NCBI GenBank assembly: GCA_937801655.1
Contig: CALMWC010000009.1
Coordinates: 20,081-84,080, forward strand
Direction: 5' to 3'
Length of the DNA: 64,000 nt
DNA from: an uncultured Gammaproteobacteria bacterium
GTDB lineage: Bacteria; Pseudomonadota; Gammaproteobacteria; Steroidobacterales; UBA11654
Program-made: the position numbers and the translations under genes
In this document: piece after piece, positions 18,506 to 27,592 of the stretch
Numbering within the stretch: the stretch's first letter is position 1
How the letters are laid out: every line of letters begins with the position of its first letter
Notes under the pieces: generated by a model
Database searches by the model: none
Told to the model about the DNA's origin: nothing
Seen by the model: only the letters and a program-made list of their open reading frames with translations

Positions 18506-19546
18506 ATGAAATTAGGAATAGGCTTAGGATATTCACCTGCAAAACTAGAAATTCCAATGGAGGACATTTTAGAGGCAGAAAATTTAGGATTTGACTCAGT
18601 ATGGGCAGCAGAATCCTATGGTTCCGATGCTGTTTCAGTTGCCTCTTATATTCTTGCTCAAACGACTAAAATAAAAGTTGGTACAGCAATCATGCAAATG
18701 CAGGCTCGTACACCAACCATGACAGCCATGACGGCATTATCTTTAAATGCTTTATCCGATAATCGTTTTTTGCTTGGTTTAGGACCCTCAGGACCTCAAG
18801 TTGTAGAAGGATGGTATGGACAACCATACGGCAGACCATTAACAAGAACCAAAGAATACATATCAATTGTGAGAAAAATTATTGCAAGAGAGGGGGCTCT
18901 CACTCATGAAGGGTTTCATTATCAAATTCCTTTTAAAGGGGAGGGTTCATCAGGTCTTGGTAAACCATTAAAGAGTATTTTACATAGCACAGGTGATCTA
19001 AAAATATATACGGCATCCATAACACCGGCTGGCTTAAGAACTGCTGGAGAGGTTTCTGATGGTGTCTTTCCAATCTGGATGAGTCCTGATAAATTTAATT
19101 TAATAGGGGAGCATGTGGAAGAAGGTTTTGACAAATCTGAGTCTGATAAAGATTACAGTAACTTCGATGTAGCTCCTTTTATACCCGTTGCTATGGGGGA
19201 CAATGTTCAGTTTTGTACGATGGCTATGAAACCCATGTTTGCACTATATATTGGTGGCATGGGCGCTAAATCAAAAAACTTTTATAATGATTATGCCAAG
19301 CGACTGGGTTATGAGGAAGCAGCTGAAACCATTCAAGAACTTTACCTAGAGGGCAAGAAAGAAGAGGCTACTATGGCTGTTCCTGATGAATTGATTGATG
19401 AGTGTGCTTTGATAGGACCGCCTGAAAGAATTAAAGAAAGACTTCAATCTTGGAAAGATTTAGATAAAACAGGAAAACTAGGAACTTTGATATTAGGAAA
19501 TGCCAGCAAAAAGGCTATGCGTGTAATTGCTGAAGAGTTACTTTAG
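18506..19546 (+). CDS. LLM-class (F420-type) flavin-dependent oxidoreductase
   Basis: A 346-residue luciferase-like TIM-barrel protein. It has the F420-binding subgroup's opening (GIGLGY...ILEAENLGFDSVWAAE), followed by KIKVGTAIMQMQARTP, RFLLGLGPSGPQVVEGW and the late IGPPERIKERL. These proteins transfer hydride between reduced F420 and an organic substrate. An F420 biosynthesis operon lies 6 kb away in this window, which supports F420 rather than FMN as cofactor. Substrate is unknown. The gene starts a two-gene rightward unit; the next ORF begins 9 bases after its stop. The ATG is preceded by an A/G-rich stretch (AAAACGAGAAAATT) with a weak ribosome-binding site. Confidence 0.85.
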   Translation: MKLGIGLGYSPAKLEIPMEDILEAENLGFDSVWAAESYGSDAVSVASYILAQTTKIKVGTAIMQMQARTPTMTAMTALSLNALSDNRFLLGLGPSGPQVVEGWYGQPYGRPLTRTKEYISIVRKIIAREGALTHEGFHYQIPFKGEGSSGLGKPLKSILHSTGDLKIYTASITPAGLRTAGEVSDGVFPIWMSPDKFNLIGEHVEEGFDKSESDKDYSNFDVAPFIPVAMGDNVQFCTMAMKPMFALYIGGMGAKSKNFYNDYAKRLGYEEAAETIQELYLEGKKEEATMAVPDELIDECALIGPPERIKERLQSWKDLDKTGKLGTLILGNASKKAMRVIAEELL

Positions 19547-19555
19547 TAAAGCATA

Positions 19556-19948
19556 ATGAATTACAAAACTTATTTTCGCTTATTAATTATTGTCCCGATA
19601 GTAATGATATTTATATCGGTCGCGTTAGACTTTGGCTATGACTTTCCTGAATCTGTTAATGGTTATTATGGGCAATTAGCAATGGATGGTTTTAGTACTG
19701 CTTATAATTTGCAATTGGTATTCGCACTATTGGCTTTCATTGCAGATATACTAATGTGCTTCTTTGTTCGATACTCCCGTGAGTTATGGATATTACTTAT
19801 TACTGTTTTTTATATATTGGCATCAATCATGCCTGAACTTTTAATAATGTCTCCTTTATCTATTGTGATGGTCCAAATTGCCAGTCTGATGGCAGGTTTG
19901 AAAATTTCACTGGCCTATCTGTCTCCAGCCATTAGAGATTTATTCTAA
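19556..19948 (+). CDS. Small four-helix membrane protein, unknown function
   Basis: A 130-residue protein with four predicted membrane segments (about 8-28, 50-72, 78-95 and 100-122). I recognise no family motif. It follows the LLM oxidoreductase by 9 bases and is followed by an intrinsic terminator, so the two form a transcription unit. Whether they share a function is unknown. Confidence 0.7.
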   Translation: MNYKTYFRLLIIVPIVMIFISVALDFGYDFPESVNGYYGQLAMDGFSTAYNLQLVFALLAFIADILMCFFVRYSRELWILLITVFYILASIMPELLIMSPLSIVMVQIASLMAGLKISLAYLSPAIRDLF

Positions 19949-19989
19949 AAAATAGAGAAGGAGGCGTTGCAGCCCCCCTTCCTTTTTTA
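19949..19989. terminator. Bidirectional intrinsic terminator
   Basis: Between convergent genes. Stem GAAGG/CCTTC (19957-19961 with 19977-19981) continues as GGC/GCC with a small internal loop and a six-base apical loop. T6 follows on the plus strand at 19983-19988, and an A-run lies on the left side, giving a U-run for minus-strand transcripts. It can serve both the LLM/membrane unit and the heat-shock gene. Confidence 0.8.
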
Positions 19990-19990
19990 T

Positions 19991-20440
19991 TCAACCTAGT
20001 AATTTCTTTTTTGATGTTAAATTAATCTTTTTAGGCCTTTTGTTTTCAGGAATAAATCTTTCCATTCCAATGTATAACATTCCATTAGAAAGAGCCGCTC
20101 CTTTAATTTCCATGTCATCTGAAAGAACAAATTTTCTAACAAAACTTCTTGCTGCAAGTCCTTGATGCAATAAACCCTCTGAGGCTTCTTTAGGGCTATT
20201 TCCTGTTATTTTTAAGTTCTCTCCAGTCACTTCAATATCAATATCTTTTTCTTCAAAGCCAGCTACAGCCAATTCAATGGTGTATTGTTCTTCAGAAACT
20301 TTACGAATATTGTATGGAGGATAATTCACATTTTGTGATTTTGAGTTTGCCATAATTGACAATGCATCAAACGTTCTATCAAATCCCACAGCAAACGGAG
20401 AAATATCTCTCCAAACTGTATCTAATACTGTATTAACCAT
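19991..20440 (-). CDS. ibpA: Small heat-shock protein, IbpA-like (Hsp20)
   Basis: A 149-residue alpha-crystallin-type holdase that binds unfolding proteins until DnaK/ClpB refold them. It has the IbpA-like opening SPFAVGFDRTFDAL, the core domain from about 36 to 125 (YNIRKVSEEQYTIELAVAGF, then VTGENLKITG, GLAARSFVRKFVL and GMLYIGMERFIPE), and a short tail. AAAGGAG sits 6 bases upstream of the ATG. A sigma32-like promoter lies 63-89 bases upstream. A structured 5' leader acting as an RNA thermometer is possible but not demonstrated here. Confidence 0.92.
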   Translation of the reverse strand: MVNTVLDTVWRDISPFAVGFDRTFDALSIMANSKSQNVNYPPYNIRKVSEEQYTIELAVAGFEEKDIDIEVTGENLKITGNSPKEASEGLLHQGLAARSFVRKFVLSDDMEIKGAALSNGMLYIGMERFIPENKRPKKINLTSKKKLLG

Positions 20441-20502
20441 AATGTACTCCTTTATTAAGCAAGTTAATTATATGGACCCATTATTGGCATCCACAGTTAA
20501 TA

Positions 20503-20529
20503 CATATAGCCAGATCCTAGATTTTCAAG
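20503..20529 (-). promoter_or_regulatory. Sigma32-like heat-shock promoter of ibpA
   Basis: On the minus strand, a perfect CTTGAAA (complement of 20523-20529) is followed after 13 bases by CTATATG (complement of 20503-20509), close to the sigma32 pattern CTTGAAA-N11-16-CCCATnT. It lies upstream of the small heat-shock gene, exactly where such a promoter is expected, leaving a leader of roughly 55 bases. Confidence 0.7.
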
Positions 20530-20544
20530 ATTTGATTTATTTAT

Positions 20545-21459
20545 CTAGGTAGAAGTTCCATGGAAATAAAATTTCCTCCACATCCGAATACCCAATGTTA
20601 ATGAAACGAACCAGAGAATAAATTCAATCCAATTGGGGTTGGAGTTATAACCAAAAAATCCTTTTAAGAAAACACCTATGAGGCCTTTATCATGAAAAAA
20701 ATGGGTATATTTTTTCTTACCATTTAAGTCATAAGAATAAATATTTGGATTATTATCAGAGCTAAGTTCAGTTTTAGGTTCAAGAACATCCCAAACTCTT
20801 ACGATATCTTTTTTATTGTCCAAGCCCACCCACTCAAGATGATCTCCTTTTACTAAAAATTCTTCAGCCTCATGAGTTCCATAAGCCACCATTCCTGAAG
20901 CAAATATTACCAACATGAGAGTGGTTGCTTGAAAGAAGGTTCTAAGATTGATTCGTCTGCCTTGGATAACTATGTAATAACCAATGAAGATTGCCAGTAT
21001 CATCCCTGAGAAAAAGCCAATATATGAGAATGAACCAAGTATTGAGAAACTGCTGATCAGAAAAATAGCAGTTTCAAAACCTTCTCTTAATATGGCAAAG
21101 AAAACGACTAGAAAGACACCCCAGCCTGAGGTGCTCATAGCTTTTTGAGTTTCAGATTCTAACTCAGTACGATCACTAACATGTTTTGATAGCCAGAAAA
21201 TTACATACCACAGTAAACCCGCTGTTAAAAACATCAAAAGAGATTCAACCAGAGCATCAATGGAAGCATTGCCAATGGATTGTTTAATGTTATTGAGAAT
21301 TATTCCTATAATCACACTGGCAATTAATGCAGAAATGACACCCAGCCATAATTGCTTTATTTCTTTTGTAAGATTATTTCTTTCCAAAAGTGTAAAAATT
21401 ATGCCAACGATAAGGCAGGCCTCTAAACTTTCTCTAAAAACAATAATAAATTCATTCAT
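20545..21459 (-). CDS. FTR1-family iron permease
   Basis: A 304-residue inner-membrane iron permease. Both iron-binding REXXE motifs are present: RESLE at residues 9-13 and REGFE at 125-129. Seven hydrophobic segments are visible, with a soluble 60-residue insertion (about 195-260) before the last helix. It is related to EfeU, but no efeO or efeB partner is nearby. The upstream neighbour on the same strand is a TonB-dependent receptor with a Fur box, so both probably serve iron uptake. The 163-base gap between them holds a strong hairpin. Confidence 0.88.
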   Translation of the reverse strand: MNEFIIVFRESLEACLIVGIIFTLLERNNLTKEIKQLWLGVISALIASVIIGIILNNIKQSIGNASIDALVESLLMFLTAGLLWYVIFWLSKHVSDRTELESETQKAMSTSGWGVFLVVFFAILREGFETAIFLISSFSILGSFSYIGFFSGMILAIFIGYYIVIQGRRINLRTFFQATTLMLVIFASGMVAYGTHEAEEFLVKGDHLEWVGLDNKKDIVRVWDVLEPKTELSSDNNPNIYSYDLNGKKKYTHFFHDKGLIGVFLKGFFGYNSNPNWIEFILWFVSLTLGIRMWRKFYFHGTST

Positions 21460-21538
21460 GACTTCTTCTCAAATAAAAATAATAGTTAATCTTAAATAAT
21501 ATAAATTTTTAATCAAATGAATATTGGTTATTTAAGGT

Positions 21539-21593
21539 GACAGCAGAAAAGCTAGGAGGGTTTTGAGGGTTAAGCTTTCCTGCTGTCTTTTTT
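21539..21593 (+). other. Long hairpin followed by T6 on the plus strand
   Basis: GACAGCAG and an AAAGCT-containing arm at 21539-21553 pair with AGCTTT and CTGCTGTC ending at 21587. T6 follows on the plus strand (21588-21593). The loop contains a short GAGGGTT direct repeat. Flanking genes are transcribed leftward, so the T-run faces the wrong way for them. It is either the end of an unannotated plus-strand transcript or a structured leader of the FTR1 gene. Confidence 0.55.
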
Positions 21594-21621
21594 GGGGTTC
21601 TATAAGAACTAGGGATATTAT

Positions 21622-23799
21622 TTAGAACCTGTATCGAACCCCAATATTATATGATCTTGGTCTTTGAACTCTAATGCCATTCTTTGGTGCTCTTGCAACA
21701 ATATTCTCAGAGTCTGTGACGTTATCAATAACCATGTAGAAATCTGTTTTTTCATTCACTACTTTTTGAAAAGACAAGTCAGTAATCGAATATGAATCTA
21801 TACCAGTATTTGCTCCACAGGCAGCAACAGAGCATGTTCCTCCATAGGACATCATTCTTAAGTTTGCATTCCAACCAAAGACTGTTTCTATACTGAGAAC
21901 CATGGTTAGCTGAGTTTCTGGAAGATTTGGAAGGCTCATGCCTGCAGTCACATTGCCCCAGAAATCACTCTCAAAGGTAGTATCAAATTCAGCATCAGTA
22001 TCGGTGTAACTCATATTTGCTGAAATTTTATTACCAGTTTTATTAACATAGGATGTTGAAGCAGATATTTCAAAACCACTGATGCTTGATGCTCCGGCGT
22101 TAAAGGTATCTCCTATGTCACAACCCTCTACAACGCCTGATGATGAAGCTCTACATTCTCCAAACATATTTGCATAGTCTGTATCAAATCGAATAATTTC
22201 AAATGTTGAATTATTATTGCTGTACCTTAGACCAATCTCTAGATTGTCTGCTGATTCGGGATCCGCTCCACCTGTAGTGGGGGTAAACCCTTCATGAAAT
22301 CCACCAAAGATGGAGTAACCATTTTGCAGATTATAATCAAAACCTATACCAAAGAGTGTCTCATTATCATCCGATAAAGTCTTTGGGTAACCACTGTCTG
22401 TTTTGACTGCAGTTCTTGCAGTATCTACATACCTTTTTTGAACAATTTTCCAATCTTCTGATCGAATTCCAGCTGTAACGGTTAAGTTCTCAAATTGTAT
22501 TTCATCACTGATAAAAAATGCACTCGCTTCAGCAGTTGTGACTCTATTATTACTGGAGTAACCAGGCATACTACCAACTACTAGAGCTGACAGGGTGCCA
22601 TTAACCCAATTAGTTCTTTCATACCATTGCATGCGGTCTTCATCATCTTCAGTGTCTCTATAACCAATGGTAATGGTTTGATTATTAAAATTAATATTAG
22701 ACTTGAGTACTATACCTTCCGAACTGTAAGAACGGTTATTGTGTTTGAGTTTAATAGATTCTGCAGTTGTATTAGTCCCTCTCAGAACAGAGATTGCTAA
22801 AGCATCACCAGCATTGGCATAATCAATAAGATTATTAATACCTTTATCAGCTCCACCATATCCTATTTTATCAGTTTTGAACCAATCTCTTGCAAAATCA
22901 TTTTCATAATATGTAGCACTGAAGTCTATATTTCCAGTACTCATGCTATAACTCATAACTATTTGATCATGTTCATTATCCATTTGATCATAATCAGTAA
23001 AGCCATATCTCATATGAGCATTAGATCTGTAATCACTTTCAGTCAACCCAACATAAGATTGATCTGATATCTCTTCAGAGTCTTGAAATTTAATATCAAC
23101 TTGTTGATATACAGCAGCATTAGGATCGCTATTAAATCTTAATTTAACGACTAAGTCTGTTTTATCAAAACCAGTATCGCCATTGGTATGTTCCATATCA
23201 TCAAAACCATCAGTCTCATGTTTTAGGCCTTCAACAAGAAAACCAAATTTTTCTGATGAGGAACCGTAATATAGATGAGACTTCAGGTTTCCATCAGAGC
23301 CAAATTCTTGATTCAAGAATCCCGATGCAGATTTAGGAATAGGAGTACTGATTAGGTTGATTGCACCACCAATAGTGTAGGGTCCTGTTCTTATTGCTGA
23401 AGGCCCTTTTACAACTTCAATTTCATTGATTCTAGAGAATGAAGGAAAGTAATAAGCAGAAGAAGCAGCATATGGAGCTGGGGCTATGAGTATTCCATCT
23501 TCCATTAATGTAATTTTACCAGAACGATCAGGGTAGGTCCCTCTGATGCTAATATTAGGCCTGAGTCCATAGCCTTCTTCGGGTCTGACATTAATTCCTG
23601 GAACACTTGCAAGTGCTTTATGAATGTCCATTGTTTCAAATTTTTCTAAATCCTTAACAGTTACTTTGGTTGCAGAACCTGGGAGGGATTTTTTACCAAT
23701 AATGGTTATATTATCTATTGAATTCTTTTCATCATCAGCTGTTATTGGTAAAGCAATGATAAGAAAGAAAGACAATATTGAAAGTTTTAAAAATTTCAT
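21622..23799 (-). CDS. TonB-dependent outer-membrane receptor (iron uptake, FecA-like)
   Basis: A 725-residue gated outer-membrane receptor. A signal peptide covers 1-21 (...IIALPITA). The plug domain follows (ITIIGKKSLPGSATKV, then VPGINVRPEEGYGLRPNISI, DGILIAPAPYA and VEVVKGP-type NEIEVVKGPSAI). The 22-strand barrel runs to the terminal RYRF. No N-terminal FecR-signalling extension is seen. A Fur box lies 41 bases upstream of the start, and the next gene downstream is an FTR1 iron permease, so an iron chelate is the likely ligand; which one is not known. The barrel contains an unusual Cys pair (ECRASSSGVVEGC). Confidence 0.92.
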   Translation of the reverse strand: MKFLKLSILSFFLIIALPITADDEKNSIDNITIIGKKSLPGSATKVTVKDLEKFETMDIHKALASVPGINVRPEEGYGLRPNISIRGTYPDRSGKITLMEDGILIAPAPYAASSAYYFPSFSRINEIEVVKGPSAIRTGPYTIGGAINLISTPIPKSASGFLNQEFGSDGNLKSHLYYGSSSEKFGFLVEGLKHETDGFDDMEHTNGDTGFDKTDLVVKLRFNSDPNAAVYQQVDIKFQDSEEISDQSYVGLTESDYRSNAHMRYGFTDYDQMDNEHDQIVMSYSMSTGNIDFSATYYENDFARDWFKTDKIGYGGADKGINNLIDYANAGDALAISVLRGTNTTAESIKLKHNNRSYSSEGIVLKSNINFNNQTITIGYRDTEDDEDRMQWYERTNWVNGTLSALVVGSMPGYSSNNRVTTAEASAFFISDEIQFENLTVTAGIRSEDWKIVQKRYVDTARTAVKTDSGYPKTLSDDNETLFGIGFDYNLQNGYSIFGGFHEGFTPTTGGADPESADNLEIGLRYSNNNSTFEIIRFDTDYANMFGECRASSSGVVEGCDIGDTFNAGASSISGFEISASTSYVNKTGNKISANMSYTDTDAEFDTTFESDFWGNVTAGMSLPNLPETQLTMVLSIETVFGWNANLRMMSYGGTCSVAACGANTGIDSYSITDLSFQKVVNEKTDFYMVIDNVTDSENIVARAPKNGIRVQRPRSYNIGVRYRF

Positions 23800-23839
23800 T
23801 TGATGTTTATTCCTATTTATAATTAAAGTATTATTAATT

Positions 23840-23858
23840 GATAATGATTCTCATTAAC
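23840..23858 (-). promoter_or_regulatory. Fur box upstream of TonB receptor
   Basis: GATAATGATTCTCATTAAC matches 16 of 19 positions of the classical Fur consensus GATAATGATAATCATTATC. It sits 41 bases before the receptor's ATG, in the promoter region. This predicts iron-responsive repression of the receptor and perhaps of the FTR1 gene behind it. Confidence 0.85.
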
Positions 23859-23985
23859 ATAAGAGAATAATAATCGTTTACATAAATAATGCAAGCATTT
23901 ATATTATTTTATTTACAGGCTAGTAATCCAAATATGGATTGATTTCGAATTGAGAATTGATGATTAAGATTAAAGGAAATAAAAC

Positions 23986-24267
23986 ATGAATTTTGAGGGT
24001 GCAGCTATTGGTTTATTGGTATTTATAATAATTGGTGTTTTCCATCCAATGGTTATTAAAACTGAATATTATTTTGGAAAAAAAGTATGGCCAATCTATT
24101 TTATAATTGGCTGGCTATTTATTGGATTTTCTGTTTTCACTGGGAATACCATTCTCTCTATTATACTAGGTGTTATAGGTTTCTCATGTCTTTGGAGTAT
24201 TGGCGAACTTATAGAACAAGAACAAAGAGTCAAAAAAGGCTGGTTTCCTAAAAATCCCAATAGATAG
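23986..24267 (+). CDS. DUF4491 family small membrane protein
   Basis: A 93-residue protein with three membrane segments (5-23, 37-53, 57-76). The conserved end GELIEQEQRVKKGWFPKNP is characteristic of DUF4491, as is the FGKKVWP motif. No function is known for the family. It is alone between two leftward genes; TTAAAGGAAAT upstream of the ATG gives a good ribosome-binding site. The opposite neighbour shares the 186-base gap that holds the Fur box, so iron control is possible but unproven. Confidence 0.8.
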   Translation: MNFEGAAIGLLVFIIIGVFHPMVIKTEYYFGKKVWPIYFIIGWLFIGFSVFTGNTILSIILGVIGFSCLWSIGELIEQEQRVKKGWFPKNPNR

Positions 24268-24310
24268 GATCTATATCTAAAAGAATCTACAGTCAATAAG
24301 TCAATGATTC

Positions 24311-25135
24311 TTAGGTATTAGCTTCCATAATCTCATCGATAGTCTTTATAAACCTTGCTAATCTTTTTTGAAATCTTTTTAACTGTTTTTTGTCAAATGA
24401 GGCTATTATTTCTGCTGTAATATTATTGATCGTTATTCTAGTATTCTTATCCTCAGAATTGAGAGAATTAATATGTTCTATTAATAAATATTTGAAATCA
24501 TTATTATTTTTTAGAGCTAATATTCTTATCAATTCTTGATCCCACTCTTCTTTATTATTAATTAATTGGTATCTAGAATCTTCTATATTAGAAATATAAA
24601 GATGAATTATATTTTTTTGTTTTGCATTCAGCTTGACTCCAAGTAATCTAAAAAATCTTACAAAACTTTTACCCAAGACTTCTTGATAATCTTTTGTTTC
24701 TTTTTTCAATGATGTTTTTTTTTCTTCACTTAATGCATTTAAGTGTACTTCAATCTCCTTAATCTGATTATTTGAAAGCGTTGTGCATAATTCAATTAAA
24801 TAAGGCAAGAAAAAATCTCTACTGCTGATGCTAAGCTCTTTACCACTTTGATAAATATCCTCTATATCATTTATATCCGTTTCATTGTCTAAAGCTTTAA
24901 ATTGAAAAAGTAGTCTTTTGTATTTTGGTAACTCAGTTTCTGTATTCCAACTCTTAAAATCTTCAGTGGAGCCTCTTATGAATTCTTTTTGATCCTCTGT
25001 AAAGCTTGCATACTCTAATAATTCATTTGCAATGTATTGATCTATTCTTTCATACCAAAGCTCGCCAACAACTGAGCATGAAGATATATTTATTGCCAAA
25101 AGAACAATAATGATTTTGAAATATTTTCTAATCAT
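24311..25135 (-). CDS. DUF6279-like lipoprotein
   Basis: A 274-residue predicted lipoprotein. A hydrophobic signal (6-18) ends in the lipobox ISSC, with Cys20 as the lipidated residue. The mature part is almost all helical and Lys/Glu-rich. The WYERIDQYI, YASFTEDQKEFI and AKQKNIIHLYISNIEDSRYQ regions fit the DUF6279 family, whose function is unknown. It follows fbiC by 33 bases on the same strand and may be read through from the F420 operon, but that does not establish a link to F420. Confidence 0.75.
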   Translation of the reverse strand: MIRKYFKIIIVLLAINISSCSVVGELWYERIDQYIANELLEYASFTEDQKEFIRGSTEDFKSWNTETELPKYKRLLFQFKALDNETDINDIEDIYQSGKELSISSRDFFLPYLIELCTTLSNNQIKEIEVHLNALSEEKKTSLKKETKDYQEVLGKSFVRFFRLLGVKLNAKQKNIIHLYISNIEDSRYQLINNKEEWDQELIRILALKNNNDFKYLLIEHINSLNSEDKNTRITINNITAEIIASFDKKQLKRFQKRLARFIKTIDEIMEANT

Positions 25136-25168
25136 ATTCTAAAGAGTCTCGAAATTTTAATAAAAAAA

Positions 25169-27550
25169 TTAGGAACTCGGGTAAGCACTTTCCAATAACA
25201 TTTGCATGTTTTGAGACATAGGAATTGCTGATTGATATACGATGCGATCCTTATCAATTTCATTATAAAGAGTGTCTCTTAGTAAAGGGATTCTATTGGC
25301 ACCTAAGATAAAAGATTCCATACGATCGGGAGTAAACTCTTGACCATGAATACTTCCAGCCGCCTTCGAGATAGATTCATTCATGAGCGTACCTCCCATA
25401 TCATTAACCCCAGCATTGAGACAACTCAATGCTCCAGATTGTCCTAATTTTACCCAACTTGATTGTATATTTTTAATCAATGGATGCAGACTTAGTCTTC
25501 CAATTGCATGCATTAAAAGAACTTCTCTAAATGTGGGTCCTGGTCTTGCATGACCTCTTTTATACATTGGCGACTCCATACTGACAAATGGTAAGGGAAT
25601 AAATTCAGTAATTCCTCCTGTTCTTTTCTGCAGATCTCTCAAGCAAAGGAGATGAGTGGCCCAATCATCAATATTCTCTTGATGCCCAAACATAATGGTT
25701 GATGTTGTCTTGATACCAACTTTATGAGCAGTACTGATAACTTCCAACCATCTTGAAGTATTTATTTTATCTGGGCAAATTTTATCCCTGACTGAGTCAT
25801 CTAATATTTCAGCAGCAGTGCCAGGCATGGTTTTTAGTCCTGCTTCTTTCAACATTATTAAGAACCGTTCTAAAGAATAACCTAATGTTGATGCACCATG
25901 ATGTATTTCTAAGGCTGAAAATGCATGGATATGAATATCAGGTACTTTTTCTTTGATAGCTCTACAAATATTTAGATAAGTGTCACCATTAAAATTGGGG
26001 TGGATACCTCCTTGAAGGCATACTTCTGTAGCTCCCCGATTCCAAGCCTCCAATGCTCTGTTTGCGATCTCTTCAAATGAAATTAGATAGGGCTTACCGC
26101 GAAGATTTTCTTTTGTTTTTCCCTTGGAGAAAGCACAAAAATGACACGTGTATTTGCAGATATTCGTATAATTAATATTTCGTGTCACAACGTAACTGAC
26201 AACATCACCATTGACCTTCTCTCTGAGTGCATTGGCATGATTCAAAACATAATCTAAATCATTTCCTCTGACTTTAAAAAGATCTTTGATTTCAGTAGGA
26301 TCCAGCTCCATTCCATTGCTTGCTTTATGAACAATTGAACTAATATTAAGATTGGGTTGATGAATCTGATTCATCCAATTTTCATGCTTTCCTGTTTGAG
26401 GGGTATCTAAGGACTCACCACAACGCCATAAGTTCTCACGTCCATAGCCTTCAGAATCTGACAATTCATGTATATAAGAAGTCAACCTTGGATCAAACCA
26501 TTGTTTATCCTGAGAGATGTATTCAGGATATATTGTTAATCTCTCTTGAAGTTTCTTACCTTTCTCAGTCGTCACTCTTTCCAGTAATTTTAATTCTGGC
26601 CATGGGGATTCAGGATTCACATGATCTGCAGTTATGGGTGAGACGCCACCCCAATCGTTAATACCAGCATCAATAATTTGTGGCAATGCGGACATGTTTA
26701 GGTTGGGTGGACATTGAATATTCATTTTTTGTCCAAACATCAGTCGAGACATTGATAAGGTCCAGAGTAACTCTGATAAATCTGGCGCTCTTGCATGCTT
26801 CATTTTTGTATCAGGCTTGGGTACAAAATTTTGAATAATAATTTCTTGTATATGACTGTATTGTTCATGCAACTGCTTAATTTCCAATAAGCTTTCAATT
26901 CTCTCCTTACGAGTTTCTCCAATACCAATGAGGATACCAGTGGTTAGTGGGATTGATTGTTGACCTATAAGTCTCATGGTTTCCAATCTGATATTTGGAT
27001 TTTTATCAGGTGATCCATAATGAGGCATTCCCTTCTCACATAATCGTTCAGAGGAAGACTCAAGCATTATACCCATTGAAGGAGAGATCTCTCTCAATCG
27101 AGCTATTTCTTCAGAATTCATAGTGCCTGGGTTTAAATGAGGCAAAAGACCTGTTTCTTCTAAGACAAGTTCTGCCATTGCAAAAAGGTAGTCAAGTGTT
27201 GATTTATAACCAAGGTATTTAAGGTCATTTTTTGCCACTGCATAGCGCAGTTCTGGTTTTTCACCTAAAGTAAACAGGGCCTCTTTGCATTGGTTTAACT
27301 GGCCATCTTTTGCAATTTTTAGAATTTCTTCAGGTCTAAGGTATGGATTCTTTAACTTTCTTGGGACTTTAGCAAAAGTACAATAATGGCATACATCTCT
27401 ACACAGCATCGTAAGCGGTATAAAAACTTTTTTAGAAAAAGTAATGACATTTTTTTCTTGATCCCTCAGTGCTGTTGCTTGTTTCATCAGTTCCTCTAAG
27501 GACATTGATTGACTTAACTCTAGATAATGATTGATTGAGGGTTTTAGCAT
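25169..27550 (-). CDS. fbiC: FbiC: fused CofG/CofH deazaflavin (FO) synthase
   Basis: A 793-residue protein with two radical-SAM domains that together build the F420 chromophore FO from tyrosine and 5-amino-6-ribitylamino-uracil. The first half (about 1-370, CofG) has its cluster motif CRDVCHYC (C-x3-C-x2-C). The second half (about 420-785, CofH) has CKYTCHFC, followed by CLQGGIHP and HIHAFSALEI. Both clusters are intact. The fused form is typical of Actinobacteria (~850 residues) and some Proteobacteria, while archaea use two genes. It is the last biosynthetic gene of the ilvD-npdG-cofE-cofD-cofC-fbiC operon, 42 bases after cofC. Confidence 0.95.
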   Translation of the reverse strand: MLKPSINHYLELSQSMSLEELMKQATALRDQEKNVITFSKKVFIPLTMLCRDVCHYCTFAKVPRKLKNPYLRPEEILKIAKDGQLNQCKEALFTLGEKPELRYAVAKNDLKYLGYKSTLDYLFAMAELVLEETGLLPHLNPGTMNSEEIARLREISPSMGIMLESSSERLCEKGMPHYGSPDKNPNIRLETMRLIGQQSIPLTTGILIGIGETRKERIESLLEIKQLHEQYSHIQEIIIQNFVPKPDTKMKHARAPDLSELLWTLSMSRLMFGQKMNIQCPPNLNMSALPQIIDAGINDWGGVSPITADHVNPESPWPELKLLERVTTEKGKKLQERLTIYPEYISQDKQWFDPRLTSYIHELSDSEGYGRENLWRCGESLDTPQTGKHENWMNQIHQPNLNISSIVHKASNGMELDPTEIKDLFKVRGNDLDYVLNHANALREKVNGDVVSYVVTRNINYTNICKYTCHFCAFSKGKTKENLRGKPYLISFEEIANRALEAWNRGATEVCLQGGIHPNFNGDTYLNICRAIKEKVPDIHIHAFSALEIHHGASTLGYSLERFLIMLKEAGLKTMPGTAAEILDDSVRDKICPDKINTSRWLEVISTAHKVGIKTTSTIMFGHQENIDDWATHLLCLRDLQKRTGGITEFIPLPFVSMESPMYKRGHARPGPTFREVLLMHAIGRLSLHPLIKNIQSSWVKLGQSGALSCLNAGVNDMGGTLMNESISKAAGSIHGQEFTPDRMESFILGANRIPLLRDTLYNEIDKDRIVYQSAIPMSQNMQMLLESAYPSS

Positions 27551-27592
27551 TGTGTATTTATAGCTTTTTAATCTTTGTATAACAATTATTAT

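Noticed and set aside
21460..21538. A second Fur box before the FTR1 gene
   Set aside because: Only a weak A/T-rich resemblance (AATAATAGTTAATC); chance matches are expected in DNA this A/T-rich.
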